From: Myrica gale
Taxonomy: Eukaryota; Streptophyta; Magnoliopsida; Fagales; Myricaceae
DNA: 64,000 nt
Reading direction: 5' to 3'
NCBI GenBank assembly: GCA_963930655.1
Contig: OZ005601.1
Coordinates: 15,988,001 to 16,052,000 of the forward strand
Below, piece after piece: positions 38,920-51,835 of the stretch. The position numbers were made by a program, and so were the translations under genes. Every line of letters starts with the position of its first letter. Position 1 is the first letter of the stretch. The notes under the pieces were generated by a model, which saw only the letters and a program-made list of their open reading frames with translations, was not told where the DNA came from and did no database searches.

Positions 38920-41745
38920 ATGTCAACCCTATCGGTATCGATATGCAGAGGAACAGTTCCAATTGCCCCTAATTCTCAGAGTCATCATGGACTTTCTTCT
39001 CTCAAATGCTCTTTTATCAACAACAACAATAACCCACTTCTCCTTCTCCGACTTCAGCAACCGCGCCATTTTAAACCGTACAGCAAGGGGAAGGGCATGG
39101 TGGTCAGAATGAGCTACGATGCTGGCGTTGGAGTCATGGGGACCAAGCTAGGCATGATGAGCTTCTTCGAACCCAACGGGAAGGTTGTCCCGGTCACCGT
39201 TGTTGGCTTTAAAGAAGGAAACATCGTTACCCAGCTGAAGACCGAGACCACCGACGGCTACAATGCTGTTCAGGTGGGCTACCGTAGAGTCAGGGATCGC
39301 AAGCTCACGAAGCCCGAGCTCGGTCATCTACAAAAGGTCGGTGCTATTCCTATGCGACATCTTCAGGAGTTTCGCTTAGTGTCTGTGGATGGCTTTGAGC
39401 CCAACCAGCGGCTTGTGGTTGATGAGATTTTTAAGGAGGGGGATTTTGTCGATGTATCCGGCACCACCATTGGCAAAGGCTTCCAAGGTTTTTCTTGTCT
39501 CTCTTTTCCCAATTTTTGTCCTACATGATTATTTTCTTATATTTTTTTATTTTCCTCTTTTATCCTTTTATGTGAATTAGGCTTTGGTTACTGGTAGAGA
39601 ATATCCGAGCCAGATGCAGAGAACTAAGGATTTGAATTCACCTGAGATATATATTCTACTATTTTTAGGGGAAGCTACGGTCTATGATAAAACACACGTC
39701 ATTCCCTGTCATTTCCAATGCTTTACTCCTTAGTTCCACCTATTTTCTTTAATTTGTTTGAACTGTGCTGGATTTCACCAGGGGTCTGTGACTCGGTGCT
39801 ATAAATTGATAATCAGCGCGATTTTCATTTAATATACAAAAAGAAAAAGAGGGGTAAGAGTGAGGATAGCGTACCTGTCCACTGGGTGCTAATGGTGACT
39901 TGCATTTCACTGTGTCATGTAACTGCTTTATTTGTTGGAGCTAGCGTGTGATTTCCCAAATCTAGAAATGGTGATTGATACAATGATACTCGTCTAAGAG
40001 AGAGAGAGAGGGAGTAGGGGAGGGGGGGAGAGAAAGTATAGAGACAATTGTAATGTTTTTTCATATAATGGCCAATATGCAGAAAATCACTCGTGAACAA
40101 AGGAACCAACTTTTCTCCACTATTGACACTGGCTAAAGTTAGATCATAGTGAGACATTTATCATGTTTTCACTTCAACTGCGTATTAGCTATTATTGTGC
40201 TAGAATTATTGGTTTTTTTAACTTTGTCCTCATGTTCATAACGTTGCACATTTCCCTTTGTTGGTTGATCTGATGGAAGCAAAAATCAAATTTGTACTTT
40301 CGCTATCTCTAGCAGCTCCTAAGAAGGTACTTATAAAAAAAAAACAGCTCCTAAGAAGGTTTGGGGCTGGAGTGAACAACAAAAATGCTGGTCCCTTATA
40401 CTCCTCTGTGTTGCTGTATAAGATAACTTTGGTTGCCAATAAAGTTGTTATGAATATATTCTGAAAACTTGTTAACTGGATAATATATACGCACTCTTGA
40501 AAAGCTTTAGTTCTTACCCTCTGTTTTCTGCCAAGGGAACCAAGGAAAATAATCTGTAAACTTTTGTGTCTATTGATATATAAGCTGAAAAAACTAGAGA
40601 AAATCGGTTTGGTGCAGAATAACATTTGATTTTTCTCTGCTGTACTTTTGGCCGTTGCAAGAGCCAAGCCAAATAAATGATCGGGAGGTGGAAGTTACTG
40701 TTATGCATCTTGGTTGTTATTTGTGTTTGTACTTTTTTCTTTTCTTAGTTTTGAAATGGTAATTTTAATAGGAGGTTTCAATAATGCCAAATTTTGATGG
40801 AGAAGATAAAAGATTTATGCAAGCATCTAGTTAACCCTAGCCTATTTCAATCTTGGTCTCAATATATGTTTGTCGAAAGGTGCACTGAAATCTCACAAAG
40901 ATGTTTGCACTGACGTCATTAACTTTTCAAATTTATATTTCTTTCGCTGTGAATAAGTCAATCTACAATTATTTGGAGCATTTTAGGATAAATAACGTTT
41001 CTCAATGTAAGACAATAAGACCCTCAGGGCTCAGGAGAACAATCAGGGAAAGGAGTTTTTGAAAAGGCTCCAGTGCCTTAAGTCTACTTATTGGATCCAC
41101 TGTTCCATTTACTCTAGCTGTGAGGTTTTGATGAACGGAATCGGTAAAGGTCTGTCCTGAAACCGTATCCCTTGCCAGACTCTGAGTGAGTCATGTCTCT
41201 TATCTTCTACATTCAACGCTTGAAGGCAGACACATTCAGAAATGCATGCTACTGTAACGAATGTGTCCCATTATGGAAGTGTCAAGATTTTACTTTCTTC
41301 AAAGGGTATGCGGATTGTGTAATGTTACAAGGAGTTTTGAGTTAATTTCTCTTTACTTTGTGCTTCTAACTCCAATAGCTTGGTGTTGTCCTCTAATTAT
41401 CTTAATGCTCGACTCTAAAGTAGTTTCTTTTCCTGGTTTCTTAATTTTACCACAGGTGGAATCAAGCGGCATAACTTTAAAAGGGGCCCAATGACCCATG
41501 GTTCCAAGAGTCATAGAGCTCTTGGATCAATAGGTGCTGGGACAACACCAGGTCATGTGTACAAGGGAAAGAAGATGCCTGGTCGGATGGGAGGAACGAA
41601 GCGGAAGATCAGAAAGCTTAAGATTGTTAAAATTGACAATGATCTTAATGTTGTCATGATTAAAGGTGCTGTGCCTGGTAAGCCAGGAAATCTTTTGCGG
41701 ATAGCTCCGGCAAAGATTGTAGGGAAGAACATTCCAAAGGAGTAG
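38920..41745 (+). CDS. RPL3: Plastid 50S ribosomal protein L3 (uL3c), two exons
   Basis: Exons 38920-39487 and 41456-41745 join in phase ([15 protein letters not shown]) and give about 285 residues. The first 60 residues are rich in serine and asparagine with few acidic residues, a plausible chloroplast transit peptide, ending near VVRMSYDAG. The mature part shows uL3 landmarks: [43 protein letters not shown], then [32 protein letters not shown] and [14 protein letters not shown]3 binds 23S rRNA near the peptidyl-transferase centre and starts assembly of the large plastid subunit. The intron (about 1.97 kb) is uninterrupted by large insertions. No damage is seen. Confidence 0.95.
40405..40540 (+). 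repeat. Dispersed repeat in the L3 intron
   Basis: Second copy of the sequence at 37640-37785, including TATGAATATATTCTG, TTAACTGGATAATATATA and TTCTTACCCTCTG. Confidence 0.5.
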
Positions 41746-42319
41746 TTGTTCTTTTTGTTTTATTTTCCTGTTTCCTTTTGAATTGTTTTTAGTATTGTTT
41801 ATTTTTGTATTCTCAAATCACTGGAATACTTCTCCTGAGTAGAACTTAGTAAACGTTGCTGTTATCTTGTCTTTGCTGTTGCCAAATGAGTAAGAAGTAT
41901 ATAACTTGTCTTTTGCCTTGTATATGGGCCTTCGATTTGCTTGATGTGTAGTTGGGATTCTGGTGGTGAGAGGGAGCTTTTAATATGTAGTGTTGAAGGA
42001 CCAGATGGTGTCGCCTGTATCAAAAGCCCTGTTCATTTGGATGTTTGTGTTTTCCGATGCTTTTTGCTTGGGCGAGATGTGGAAAAGAAAAGTTGTCAAG
42101 GAAGAGGTGAGTGCTAGCTAAGTGAAGGTTCAGGGCTCTCCATACGAAACTTTGAACAACTTGGTCAAATGTTTTTCCAGAAATTATTGAGAAAACTACC
42201 CTTGGTTATCGCTTGATTCTATGCTGATTTTATGTTGTTGAATTGGTATGATAAATGGAGTTATGGACATTCAAATTAAGGGATTGGATACCGCGCTTAC
42301 TGAAGGAAGATAATGTGAC
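41746..42319. other. 3' region of the L3 gene, no further gene seen
   Basis: T-rich sequence follows the stop codon; no supported open frame. Confidence 0.5.
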
Positions 42320-42392
42320 ATGTTTGATGCACTCTCTTAATTTGCACAAAAGCTTTCAGGAAAAACACAAATTAAGAGAGTGCATCAAACAT
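42320..42392. repeat. Perfect 25-bp inverted repeat with 23-bp spacer
   Basis: The arm at 42320-42344 (beginning ATGTTTGATGCACTCTCTTA) is exactly complementary to 42368-42392. A transcript would fold into a 25-bp perfect stem. There is no coding frame. It may be a small foldback element or a hairpin RNA locus. Confidence 0.9.
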
Positions 42393-42561
42393 ATATAGGC
42401 CCAACACGTGTGTGCATATAATTATTATTAGATATAAGAAATTAAGAGTTAAAGCGTGGAGTATATTTCAAAAACTAACGGTCTTATCTTAATATCGGGT
42501 TAATATCGTTGCTGCTTTTTGTTAGCGTTATGATGAACTAATACTGCCAAAGCAGCTGAAA

Positions 42562-43545
42562 TTGAAGAACTTGAGACCGGAATGGGGGAAAAATCAAATA
42601 GAGCTGGAGATAGAAGGTGGAGCTCTCGTATGCAAATCAATAAATATATACAATGCTACATTGAATGTTCTTAAGAATGTTATGAGGGATGGATCCACTT
42701 ATTCTGAACGTGATGATGTTGATGCAGCATGTATGATATTTGAGTTTATTTTTATCACGCATTTAGTAAGAAACTCTTGGGATTAGCTGATTCTCTATGT
42801 AAATGCATTGGAACGACAAACTCAAAATATTCAAATGTTATACATTTTAGTCAAAATTACAAAAAATGCTTATTCAAAAAAGTTGATGAGAGACGATGAT
42901 TGAGACATTTTTCTTGGAGATGTGAAATCATTTTGCAAAGGATATATACGATATTGAAGTTCCTTATATAAGTGCTATATATATGGCAAGCTAGGGTATG
43001 TATTACAATCAACAAGACCATATTATATTTGAGATCGCGATCGAGTTGACATGTTTATGGCTGTTACAGATTCTTTGTTATAGGAGCTGAATAACAAGTT
43101 CTATAAGGAAGCAATGAAAATTCTTATTTTTAGTTCAACTTTAGATCTTAAATTAGATGATTATGAATAGTTGGCTAGTGATCATATTTATTCTCTTGTT
43201 AAAAGAATTCACTCACATGAATATATAGAAAAAGATAATTTAAGATATCAATTGCAGAACTTTGAGCTTAATCATCTTGATTTAATTTGTCTAAAACTAC
43301 CGTATTATGCCAATAGTTATTTAAAATTGGAAACGCAGAGGTCTACAATTTGATTGATAGATTGATTTATTTGATGTTAATACTTTCAATTCCTACCGTT
43401 ATTATTGAAAGGGTAATTTTTGTCATGAAAATTATTAAAACAAGACTGCGCAACAAATTTGAGAATGACTTTATTGCAAATGCTTATAGAATTTTTTTGA
43501 ATTTTGGATTTTTTTTTTGTAACCACCGTTATCTTCAAGAATAAG
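42562..43545 (+). pseudogene. hAT transposase relic (TTF-type zinc finger/hAT dimerisation family)
   Basis: Readable pieces in order are DDVDAACMIFEFIFITHLV, ALERQTQNIQ, KLMRDDD, SLL-ELNNKFYKEAMKILIF with STLDLKLDD, HIYSLVKRIHSHEYIEKDNL with RYQLQNFELNHL, and LIDRLIYLMLILSIPTVIIE with MKIIKTRLRNKFENDF. The last is the C-terminal hAT dimerisation motif (typically LPVSTATTERAFSAMKIIKT). Stops are spread throughout and the N-terminal BED/TTF domain is missing. It is a decayed fragment without recognisable terminal inverted repeats. Confidence 0.75.
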
Positions 43546-44444
43546 TGAGAGTATTTTTCTCTTTTTGTTAAAAAAAGAGAGCCATTATGAGAACATTCCC
43601 TAAAGAAGAAGTCTAGCTTGGCCACTCGTCAAGCACATACGGAGGAATGACTGGATTGAGCAAATAGATCGATTCATGAGACAGATACAGGCTCGACTTA
43701 GATGAAAAAAGTTATTTGCCTTAAATGTCTTTACGGTAACAGATCCTTAGACTTACAAATTAACCTCTATTGATAAATTTTTTAGAAGCTTTAATTATTT
43801 GTATACTTTGTTGTCGTATATTATTATAATATTATTTTGGCTTCTGATCCGGGATGAATTGATCCTCCCTTCGCTAATATTGATTCCAAAATTCGTACAC
43901 CACCAGTATGGAGGTTTGAAATAAGCCGCCCAAGAGATTAAGGTGTAGAGGGGAGATACTTGAATGAAACTCACCCCTTCCATTATCACTTGCATGCTCG
44001 TAGGGTTGTGATGATTGTCCTCCATTCTTAGAGCAGGTAGCTATAGTTCAATCCGAATATTTGCAGCAAGTAGAAGTTCTTATAGTTGGCTGCACTGGTC
44101 ACTCCCTTCTACTCTTTTTATTCAGAAAAAAAGATTTCAAATATTAATATTTACATATAAATTTTATACTTAAATATAAATTATTACTAATTTTAGTTTA
44201 AAATCATTCATCATTTTGAGATGCAAGATTACCGATTACATTAAATTTTGTATTGAAGATTTGTTAGTGTACATCACTTCGCCGTTGCTAGCTAATCCGT
44301 TTTATCAGTTACTCTTCTGACTAGTTCATCTAATTAATTCCTTAAGTGCATTTATGTTAGAAAGAAAGAAATTAAATAATTATTTGTCTCATTAATTATG
44401 CTAGTTATGACCTAAACCACCAGAAAATTAAGCAGCTAACTAGT
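43546..44444. other. AT-rich intergenic sequence
   Basis: No gene or repeat recognised. It ends at the target duplication of the large CACTA element. Confidence 0.5.
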
Positions 44445-44459
44445 TGACACTACAAAAAA

Positions 44460-44645
44460 AAAATAGATTTAACAGCGGTTTTTTAGCGGCGGTCCGTCGC
44501 AGTGGATCTATAGCGGCAGTTTGCGTCGCCGCCGCTATAGACCTGAACGCAAATTTGCCCTTTTCGCAGCATTTCGTGAAAACTCTGGTACAGACTTTTA
44601 GCGGCGATTAGTTAGCGACGGTTGCTGTCTTTGTCAGCGTTTTTT
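44460..44645. repeat. Left subterminal repeats of the large CACTA element
   Basis: Contains TTTAGCGGCGGTC, TATAGCGGCAGTTTGCG, its complement-like GCCGCCGCTATAGACC and TTTAGCGGCGATTAG, the same units as at the right end. Confidence 0.75.
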
Positions 44646-44882
44646 TTTGTGCCAACATTTTTAAAACATCACTAATTTTTTTCTATATTTTCCTATACAT
44701 GTTTTTTTAATTGATAATACAAATTTATTTTAATAATTATAATTCAATAGATGTAAAAACTTAAAGAAGGATAATAAAACAAGAATCTCTTCATCATTGA
44801 TTAATAATATTTTACAACAAACACACGATTCTCTACAAGTAATATAAAAAAATAACAAATTTCTAATATAAAATAACAATAA

Positions 44883-45326
44883 TCAAGGACTGACTAAAAT
44901 ATTCAAATACAACACAATGAGCAAGGACCAATTAAAATCTTCCCCCTTTGACACATCAACATCCTCTATCTTGAATTTCTGTATTAGAAAATAAATATCA
45001 TATGATAAATAGAAATAAACAAAAGATTTATGTAAACAAAATATATACTTGTATATAAGGCTATAAGCAACTCTAGATATAACGGAAAAAAATTTAACTC
45101 CATCAAGGTAGGCTTGTCCATGAGCTTCACTGCATCTTTTATTCGAGCCGGAGTTTTTACATTCTGCCAAGTCATATTCAATTGAATTTGAAAATGAAGA
45201 AAATAAACAGCGATGAGAAAAACTATCATCCAGAATTTTCCAAACTTTAGCACCAAGCATGCAATCACAGAAAGTTAGAAAGAGAAACAAAAAAGATTCC
45301 AAACAAAGCGAACTTTTTTTATTCAA
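44883..45326 (-). other. Open frame of unknown origin inside the CACTA element
   Basis: Minus-strand frames overlap here; one reads AECKNSGSNKRCSEAHGQAY and another TWQNVKTPARIKDAVKLMDK. The second looks like real protein sequence and may be a captured host exon, but I do not recognise the family. Confidence 0.3.
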
Positions 45327-45627
45327 GTAATTTTGATATAATATGCATAATGCAGGTGCAAAAACTTAAAAATCATATAAAACTAAGTAATGTTGATAGG
45401 AACATAACCTTTCTAAAATTGAATCATTCTCCAACTAGGAGGGTTGTTGGTGGGGGGGGGGTGGACAATCAGAACTCAAAATAACAGTCATATGAGACAA
45501 TAACAAGCCACTAGTAGCGCCAGCAAGGTTATGAGTTCCAACAACTGGGCAGCTTCATTTTTCACACAATGATTAAACTCAGTTAATGATGCTTAGTGCA
45601 ACAGAAGCAATGATTCTGGCATCTCAC

Positions 45628-45723
45628 CTGCTTCTTCCCCTGCTTGGAAAGACCTAACTGAGTAAGAACATCCTTGAGCTCTTTTAGAAGTTGAAAATAT
45701 GATAACCTTGCCAAATGTTGTTT
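45628..45723 (-). pseudogene. Captured exon of a SIZ1-type SUMO E3 ligase (SAP domain)
   Basis: On the minus strand the frame reads LSYFQLLKELKDVLTQLGLS followed by KQGKKQ and then a GTGAG donor. This matches the first coding exon of plant SIZ1 (KLSYFRIKELKDVLTQLGLS KQGKKQ, from memory), which encodes the DNA-binding SAP motif. The start methionine and the rest of the protein are missing, and one residue pair differs near FRIKE. SIZ1 attaches SUMO to proteins in the nucleus; this 32-residue fragment cannot. It lies in CACTA sequence outside the nested LINE, so it was carried by the CACTA element. Confidence 0.82.
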
Positions 45724-45929
45724 TGTACGGGTGATGACTCCCATTAAGTTAAATAATCCATAGTAAAGAATAAGCTACACTTCCATATGCTCTGACAAAC
45801 AAAATAAGACAAAAAAAGGCAACGATTTTGTTAACGTTATCCCACAGAATTCCAAATAAGATCGTTTTTTTATAAATAAGCCAATCTCATTAGAAAAGTG
45901 AAAACAGTACAAAGACTATACCGCAACCA

Positions 45930-48900
45930 CTATTCTAAACAAGCAAGAAAACTAACGAAATCAAGATAATCAAGAAAGGGGCAACCAAGCACTGAGTTCA
46001 CCCAATAAAACAGTAAAGACAACAACACACCCTGCAACCTATCCAAGGACAAGGAACAATCCTCAAAACATATATTATTACGCTCACGCCAAAGGCACCA
46101 CCAGATACAATGTGGAATCATTCTCCAAATAGCCTTAGTAAAAGGGTTTCTGAAGCTTCTTTGCCAACACCTTAGCACCCCTTCCACCTTTTCTGGCATA
46201 ACCCATTGAAGATTCAGAATTTTGAGCACATGGAACCATAATCCACTCGCATAAGAACAATGCAACAAAACATGATCAACTGATTCCCCACGACTGTGAC
46301 ATAAGAAGCACCAATCAGCAATAATCAGCCCCCTTCTACGGAGATTATCAATAGTTAGACTCCTACCATGAGAAGCCTCCCACACAAAGAAAGAAACTCT
46401 CAAAGGGTATGAAGACCTCCAAACACCCTTCCAAGGGAAAGAGGGACCAACCCCTCCTCTAAGCAAACCATACATTGATTTAACAGAAAATACCCCATCC
46501 TTAGAACCCTTCCATACTATGACGTCATCCTCCCCTCTTTTGAGAGTAGTCTCATACAACAAGGCAAAGAAAGCGTCAAAATCCTCCAACTCCCAGTCAT
46601 TTGCAGCTCTAGAGAAAGGAACATTCCATAACACATGACCACAATCATCTACCAAACAATCTGCCTAGCCTCCTTACACCGAGATAACGAGAAAACCATA
46701 GGAAAGGCAAGACTTAAGGGCTGATCACCGCACCAATCATCATGCCAGAAACTAACAGTGCCCCCATTACCCACCTAGAACCGAATATGTTTACTGAAAG
46801 CTGCCCAACCCTTACTAATGTACCTCCACAAGATGACCCCATAAGAACCAAGACTAGAACTTGTATACCAACCCCCCACCAAGCAACCATATTTTTCAGC
46901 TATAACCCTCCTCTCCACAGCCTATCCCTTTCCATAGCAAACCGCCATAACCATTTGCTTAATAACGTCGTATTAAACACTCTAATGCTACGAATGCCCA
47001 ACCCACCATCATACATCGGAAAGTACACATTTTTCCACTTCATCAGATGTAGCTTGTGCACATCTCCATCACTTCCCCAAAGGAAGTCCCGCTGAATTTT
47101 CTCCATCCTTAACGCTACCCCCGCCGAAATCGGGAACAAAGAGAGAAAATATGAAGGTAAACTAGAGAGAGTAGATTTGATAAGAGTTAATCTACCACCC
47201 TTAGAGAGGTACATACGCTTCCAACCCGCCAAACGACGATCCATCCTCTCAATGATCTCATCCCAAATGTGAATGTTCTTGAAAGAAGCACCCAAAGGGA
47301 GGCCAAGGTACTTAATAGGCAAAGGAGATATCTCACACCCTAAAATATCCGCCAACTCCTACACATTCTCCACCTCACCAATAGGGATGACTGCGGACTT
47401 AGAGAGATTAATCTTTAAGCCCGAAACAACCTTGAAACATAAAAGAAGGCATCTAAGGTTATGAAGTTGTTCAACATCCTTCCCACACATCCCTAACCTA
47501 TCATCCGCAAAAAGAAGGTGCGAGATGGCAACCCCCTCCGAAACTTTAAAGCCTTATATCCCCCCGAGCAACACCACCTCCCCCATCATGCGACTAAAAG
47601 CCTCCATCACAATCACAAACAAAAGAGGAGAAAGAGGATCCCCTTGACGCAAGCCACGAGAGGTACTGAAGAACCCTTTAGGAGACCCATTAATAATCAC
47701 TGAAAACTTAACCGTCGAAATACAGAAGAAGATCCACCTACACCATTTCTCACCAAACCCACATCTCTTTAGAAGGTACATTAGGAAATTCCAGTTCACA
47801 TGGTCATATGCCTTATGCACATCCAGTTTGCAAAGCACACCTGGATCCCCCGCCCTCAACCTAGAGTCAATGCATTCATTGGCCACAAGCACCGAATCCA
47901 GAATTTGTCTATCCTTCACAAAAGCATTTTGAGACGAAGAGATAATTTTATCCAGAATGAGCTTCAATCTGTTAGCTAAAATCTTGTACACACCTCCCAC
48001 GAGACTAATAGGCCTAAAATCCTTAAGGTCGACGGCGCCCGATTTTAGGAATAAGGACAATAAAAGAAGCATTCAAGCTCTTAACAAACTTCCCCTCAGC
48101 TGCAAATTCATTAAACACTAACAATACATCCCGCTTCACCACATCCCAACAAGATTTAAAGAAGGCGAGAGAGAACCCATCCAGACCCGTAGCCTTATCC
48201 CCATTCAGGCTATTGACCACACTGGCCACCTCCTCATCCTCAAAAGGCCTCTCAATGTACTCAACATCCTCCCCCGGAATGGTATTGAATTCTAGCCCAT
48301 CCAACAAAGGGCACCAACCGAAAGGCTCCTTATACAAGGAGGAATAATAATCAACAATTGCTTCTGAAATCACAGATGGATCCTCCACCACTTCTCCCTC
48401 CAACTCCAAACTCGAGATTGAGTTATTTCTCCGATTAGAATTAGCAACCCTATGGAAGAATTTAGTACACCGATCCCCCTCCCTTAGCCACAAAGCTCTC
48501 GATTTTTGTCTCCAACTCATCTCCTCCAACTCAATTAAATGTTCAAGTTCCTGAGATACAGACAACTTCCTCTCCTTGCCCTCCCCATCCATGATGCCCC
48601 TCTCATCCAACTCATCTAGAGAAGAGAGCTCCTGTAAGAGCGCAGCTTTGCGAAAGTTAAGATCACCAAAGACATCCCTATTCCACATTTTGAGATCCCT
48701 CTTCAATGCTTTCAATTTCATGTGTAACACAAAGCTAGGAGAACCATTGTAAACATAACTCTTGCCACCACTCCCTGACTAGCTCCACAAAACCGTCCAC
48801 TTTGAGCCACATGTTCTCAAAGCAAAACGATTTCATGGAATCCCTCCATCTCCCTCCCTCTAACAATATCGGGAAATGATCCGAATACAAACGGGGTAAC

Positions 48901-49556
48901 CTCCGCTGAATAAGCTCCGGGTAAATAGAATCTCAACCGGAAGTAACCAGAAAACGATCAATTCTAGACCATGACTGGTGAGCGCTACCATTAGACCAAG
49001 TATACAAGCCACCCACCAACGCAAGATCCACCAAGCCACATTCAGCAATGAAATCCGAGAAATCATTCATAGCGCTCCTACTACCCCCAATCCCAGACCG
49101 TTCTCTAGGAAAACGAGTAACATTGAAGTCCCCACCTATACACCAAGGAAAATTCCACAACGAAGATATTCTCGCCAGCTCATCCCATAAAATCCTCCGA
49201 CTGCTATCATCGTTTGGTGCATAAACGCCAGAAAAAACCCATGAAAATTCATCTTCAACATTCCTGAACAACACCGAAATAGAATAAGAACCAATACACG
49301 ACTCCTCCATCTCCATAACCCGAGAATCCCAAAGAATAAAGATACCTCCCTAGGCGCCAGTGGCCTCCAAATTACACCACCTAACATGAGGTCCACCCCA
49401 CAACCGTCTCACCAAAGCCCTCTAAACACACGACACCTTAGTCTCTTGAAGACAAACAAGATCCACCTTCCACCCTCGTAACAAATTCCCCACACCCTTA
49501 CATTTTGTAACGTCTTTTAACCCCCTAACATTCCAACAAACAATTCTAGGCTTCAT
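45930..49556 (-). pseudogene. LINE 3 ORF2: endonuclease, reverse transcriptase, zf-RVT, with stops
   Basis: Starts MKPRIVCWNVRGLK (49556). The endonuclease keeps IGGDFNVTRFPRERSG, WSRIDRFLV and SDHFPILLE, motifs deleted in LINE 1. The reverse transcriptase reads [44 protein letters not shown] and LFADDRLGMCG, with a small loss compared with LINE 1 ([11 protein letters not shown]). The zf-RVT region has CFLCHSRGESVDHVLLHC near 46280. Stops near 49420, 49350, 48936 and 47360 and frame breaks near 48740 and 48050 inactivate it. Confidence 0.88.
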
Positions 49557-51589
49557 AAAGCAATAGCTAACGCCCACCCTGGCTTCCTATTCTTACGAGA
49601 ACTAGAAGCATTAGAATCATAATTCACCGAAGACTCCAAAGCCTTCATTTCCCTTACGACCACGAAGCTCTACCCTCTCATTCTCTATTGCTGCAAACAA
49701 GTTCATTAAACAGCCTCATGCCCTTCACAAGAGACACCCACCATAAGCCTGAAAGACTTAATCTTCTCTAGAACCCAACTGGAAGGTTGCTGTGATGGAA
49801 GGAGCATCCTCAAAGGCTCAAAAAGCATCTCAGTAGCCCCGTACTCAAGAGCAACCAATTCCCCACACTCAACTACTATCCTTCACCTCCAAAGGCACAA
49901 GCATACCAGAATCGGCTATTCCTCCCCCCTCTACTACTATAGGCACGCTAGAAACTCCAGTGTGTTTTGAAATATTAGATACCTGAATAGATCTGGTCGA
50001 CATGTATCGGTCCCCGCACTTGTGTGGCGGCTGAAACTCGAGAGGAGAGCACAGGTTGACCCTTCCCGCCACAGTCAGCGTCCCCCGAGCTTCGCCGACG
50101 TCGTCTGGCCCTCCCCCACGAAACCCAAGTCAGCATCGGCCATTACAGAGCTCGCCGGCTTCGTCTGGTCATCCCCCTCCCGACCCAAGTCAGCGCCGGC
50201 CTCTAAAGGACTCGCCGACGTCGTCTAACCTTCCTCGGCCAGCCCTGTATCATCGTCGGCCATTATTGGCCTAACACGCCCCAACCCACGAGCTTCCGAG
50301 TTAGCCTCAACTATGCATTGGAGCAGTGGGCCGGGCTTACCAGCAACACCCAGACCACTCTTCTTTTGGGCCACGTAAGTCTCATGGAGCCCATAAGAGA
50401 CGTGATTTGTAAGTGTTGGCTGGGTCACCATTTTAAAACCGCAGACCGTACAACAAAGAGCTTTCCCGGGATCGAGACCCAACTCTGTATTTTTAGCCAG
50501 CCCGATAATCCAATCCAGCTCAGCCTTTACCTTCATTAAATGCTCCCACAGCCTACCTTCTGACCCAACCGACGCAACCATAGCCCTACTTGAGTGAAAA
50601 TTCTAGTGATTCACGTCCTCCTCACCAAACTCTGCATGCGCCACCTTCGGGGAGCCAAAAGACGACACCTTTTTCAAGCTACCAACGTCAACTTCACACT
50701 GACTTGACTTCTCTCCCACCACATTCTTCTCCGGTAGATCCGCCTGCACCATTTGAGCATAGGAGACTCCCTGCTTGACCGCCCAATTAGCAGGACCCAA
50801 CTTCTTACGTCAGAGAATGCCAATGACAGAAATCAGCTCCTCACACATCTAAGCAAAGGCCTAACTGCCACCCCATTCTAGTTTTTCCCTCCGGAATCAA
50901 AATCTGCCCTTTTATGCGCCACTCCCCAAATTCTGCTAAAGCAACATAACGACCGTTCGCATTTGATCGACCTTGAGCGAGAAACGCACGAGACGATTCC
51001 TTAAATTTAATCAAAAAGTCTTTGGCCTCATTTCCCTCAACCAGTTTGCCAAAGAGATTCGATAACCACAACACCCCATATCTGCCAAAACGCATCGAGC
51101 TCTCATTTTTTCTGCTCAGCTCCATTTGTGAGACCCCGATTTTCTCCTACGTAATTCCTTATGTTTTATTTTTATTTTTCCAATGTAATAGCTTTTATTT
51201 CTTAATGGGGCTATGTTTTGGACAATGTATGGCCTAATCTTTATGTTATGGTATTTCGATTAAAATGAGATTTTATTTCATAAAATTTCTTTAAATAATT
51301 TTAATGCCATTTTATGCAAGTATAAATTATATTATATTAAGAGCCGAAATTTGCAAGTAAGTTCCTCTTTTACAAATTGATATTTTTTTCATTTACCTAA
51401 TATGATTCATGGACCATATAATTTGAATTATGATTTAATAATTTCCTTGTATAAGCCGAAATTATTAATAGATTAAATAATGAAATTCTTTTGAATACAT
51501 GGATTAAATATTGTATATCTTTTATATGTGACATGTATTATTATTATCACATGGTCTATATCATTAATAGAATTTCCATTTGAATATAC

Positions 51590-51835
51590 ATGATAAGCTA
51601 TGTAGTTATGTGATAAGGTTAGAGATTATTTAATTGATAAGCACACTTGCTTATCATAGTGATAAGCAAGCATGATAAGTTAGAGAACTTTTAGAGTGAT
51701 AAGGCCTTGTGATTATTGTAGAGATAGGTTAGGGCCATTATCACATGATAAGATATCATGCTTATGAGATGATAAGCTATTGGAATGAAGTAGATAAGCA
51801 AGAGAGCTTATGAAGTGATAAGTTAGGTGAGAATG
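51590..51835 (+). repeat. Cluster of GATAAG motifs in the LTR
   Basis: About ten GATAAG or CTTATC hexamers occur in 245 bp. Similar clusters occur in the LTRs at 59855-60085 (+) and about 4040-4260 (-). GATAAG is the core of plant I-box/GATA factor sites. A regulatory role in the U3 region is an inference. Confidence 0.6.
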
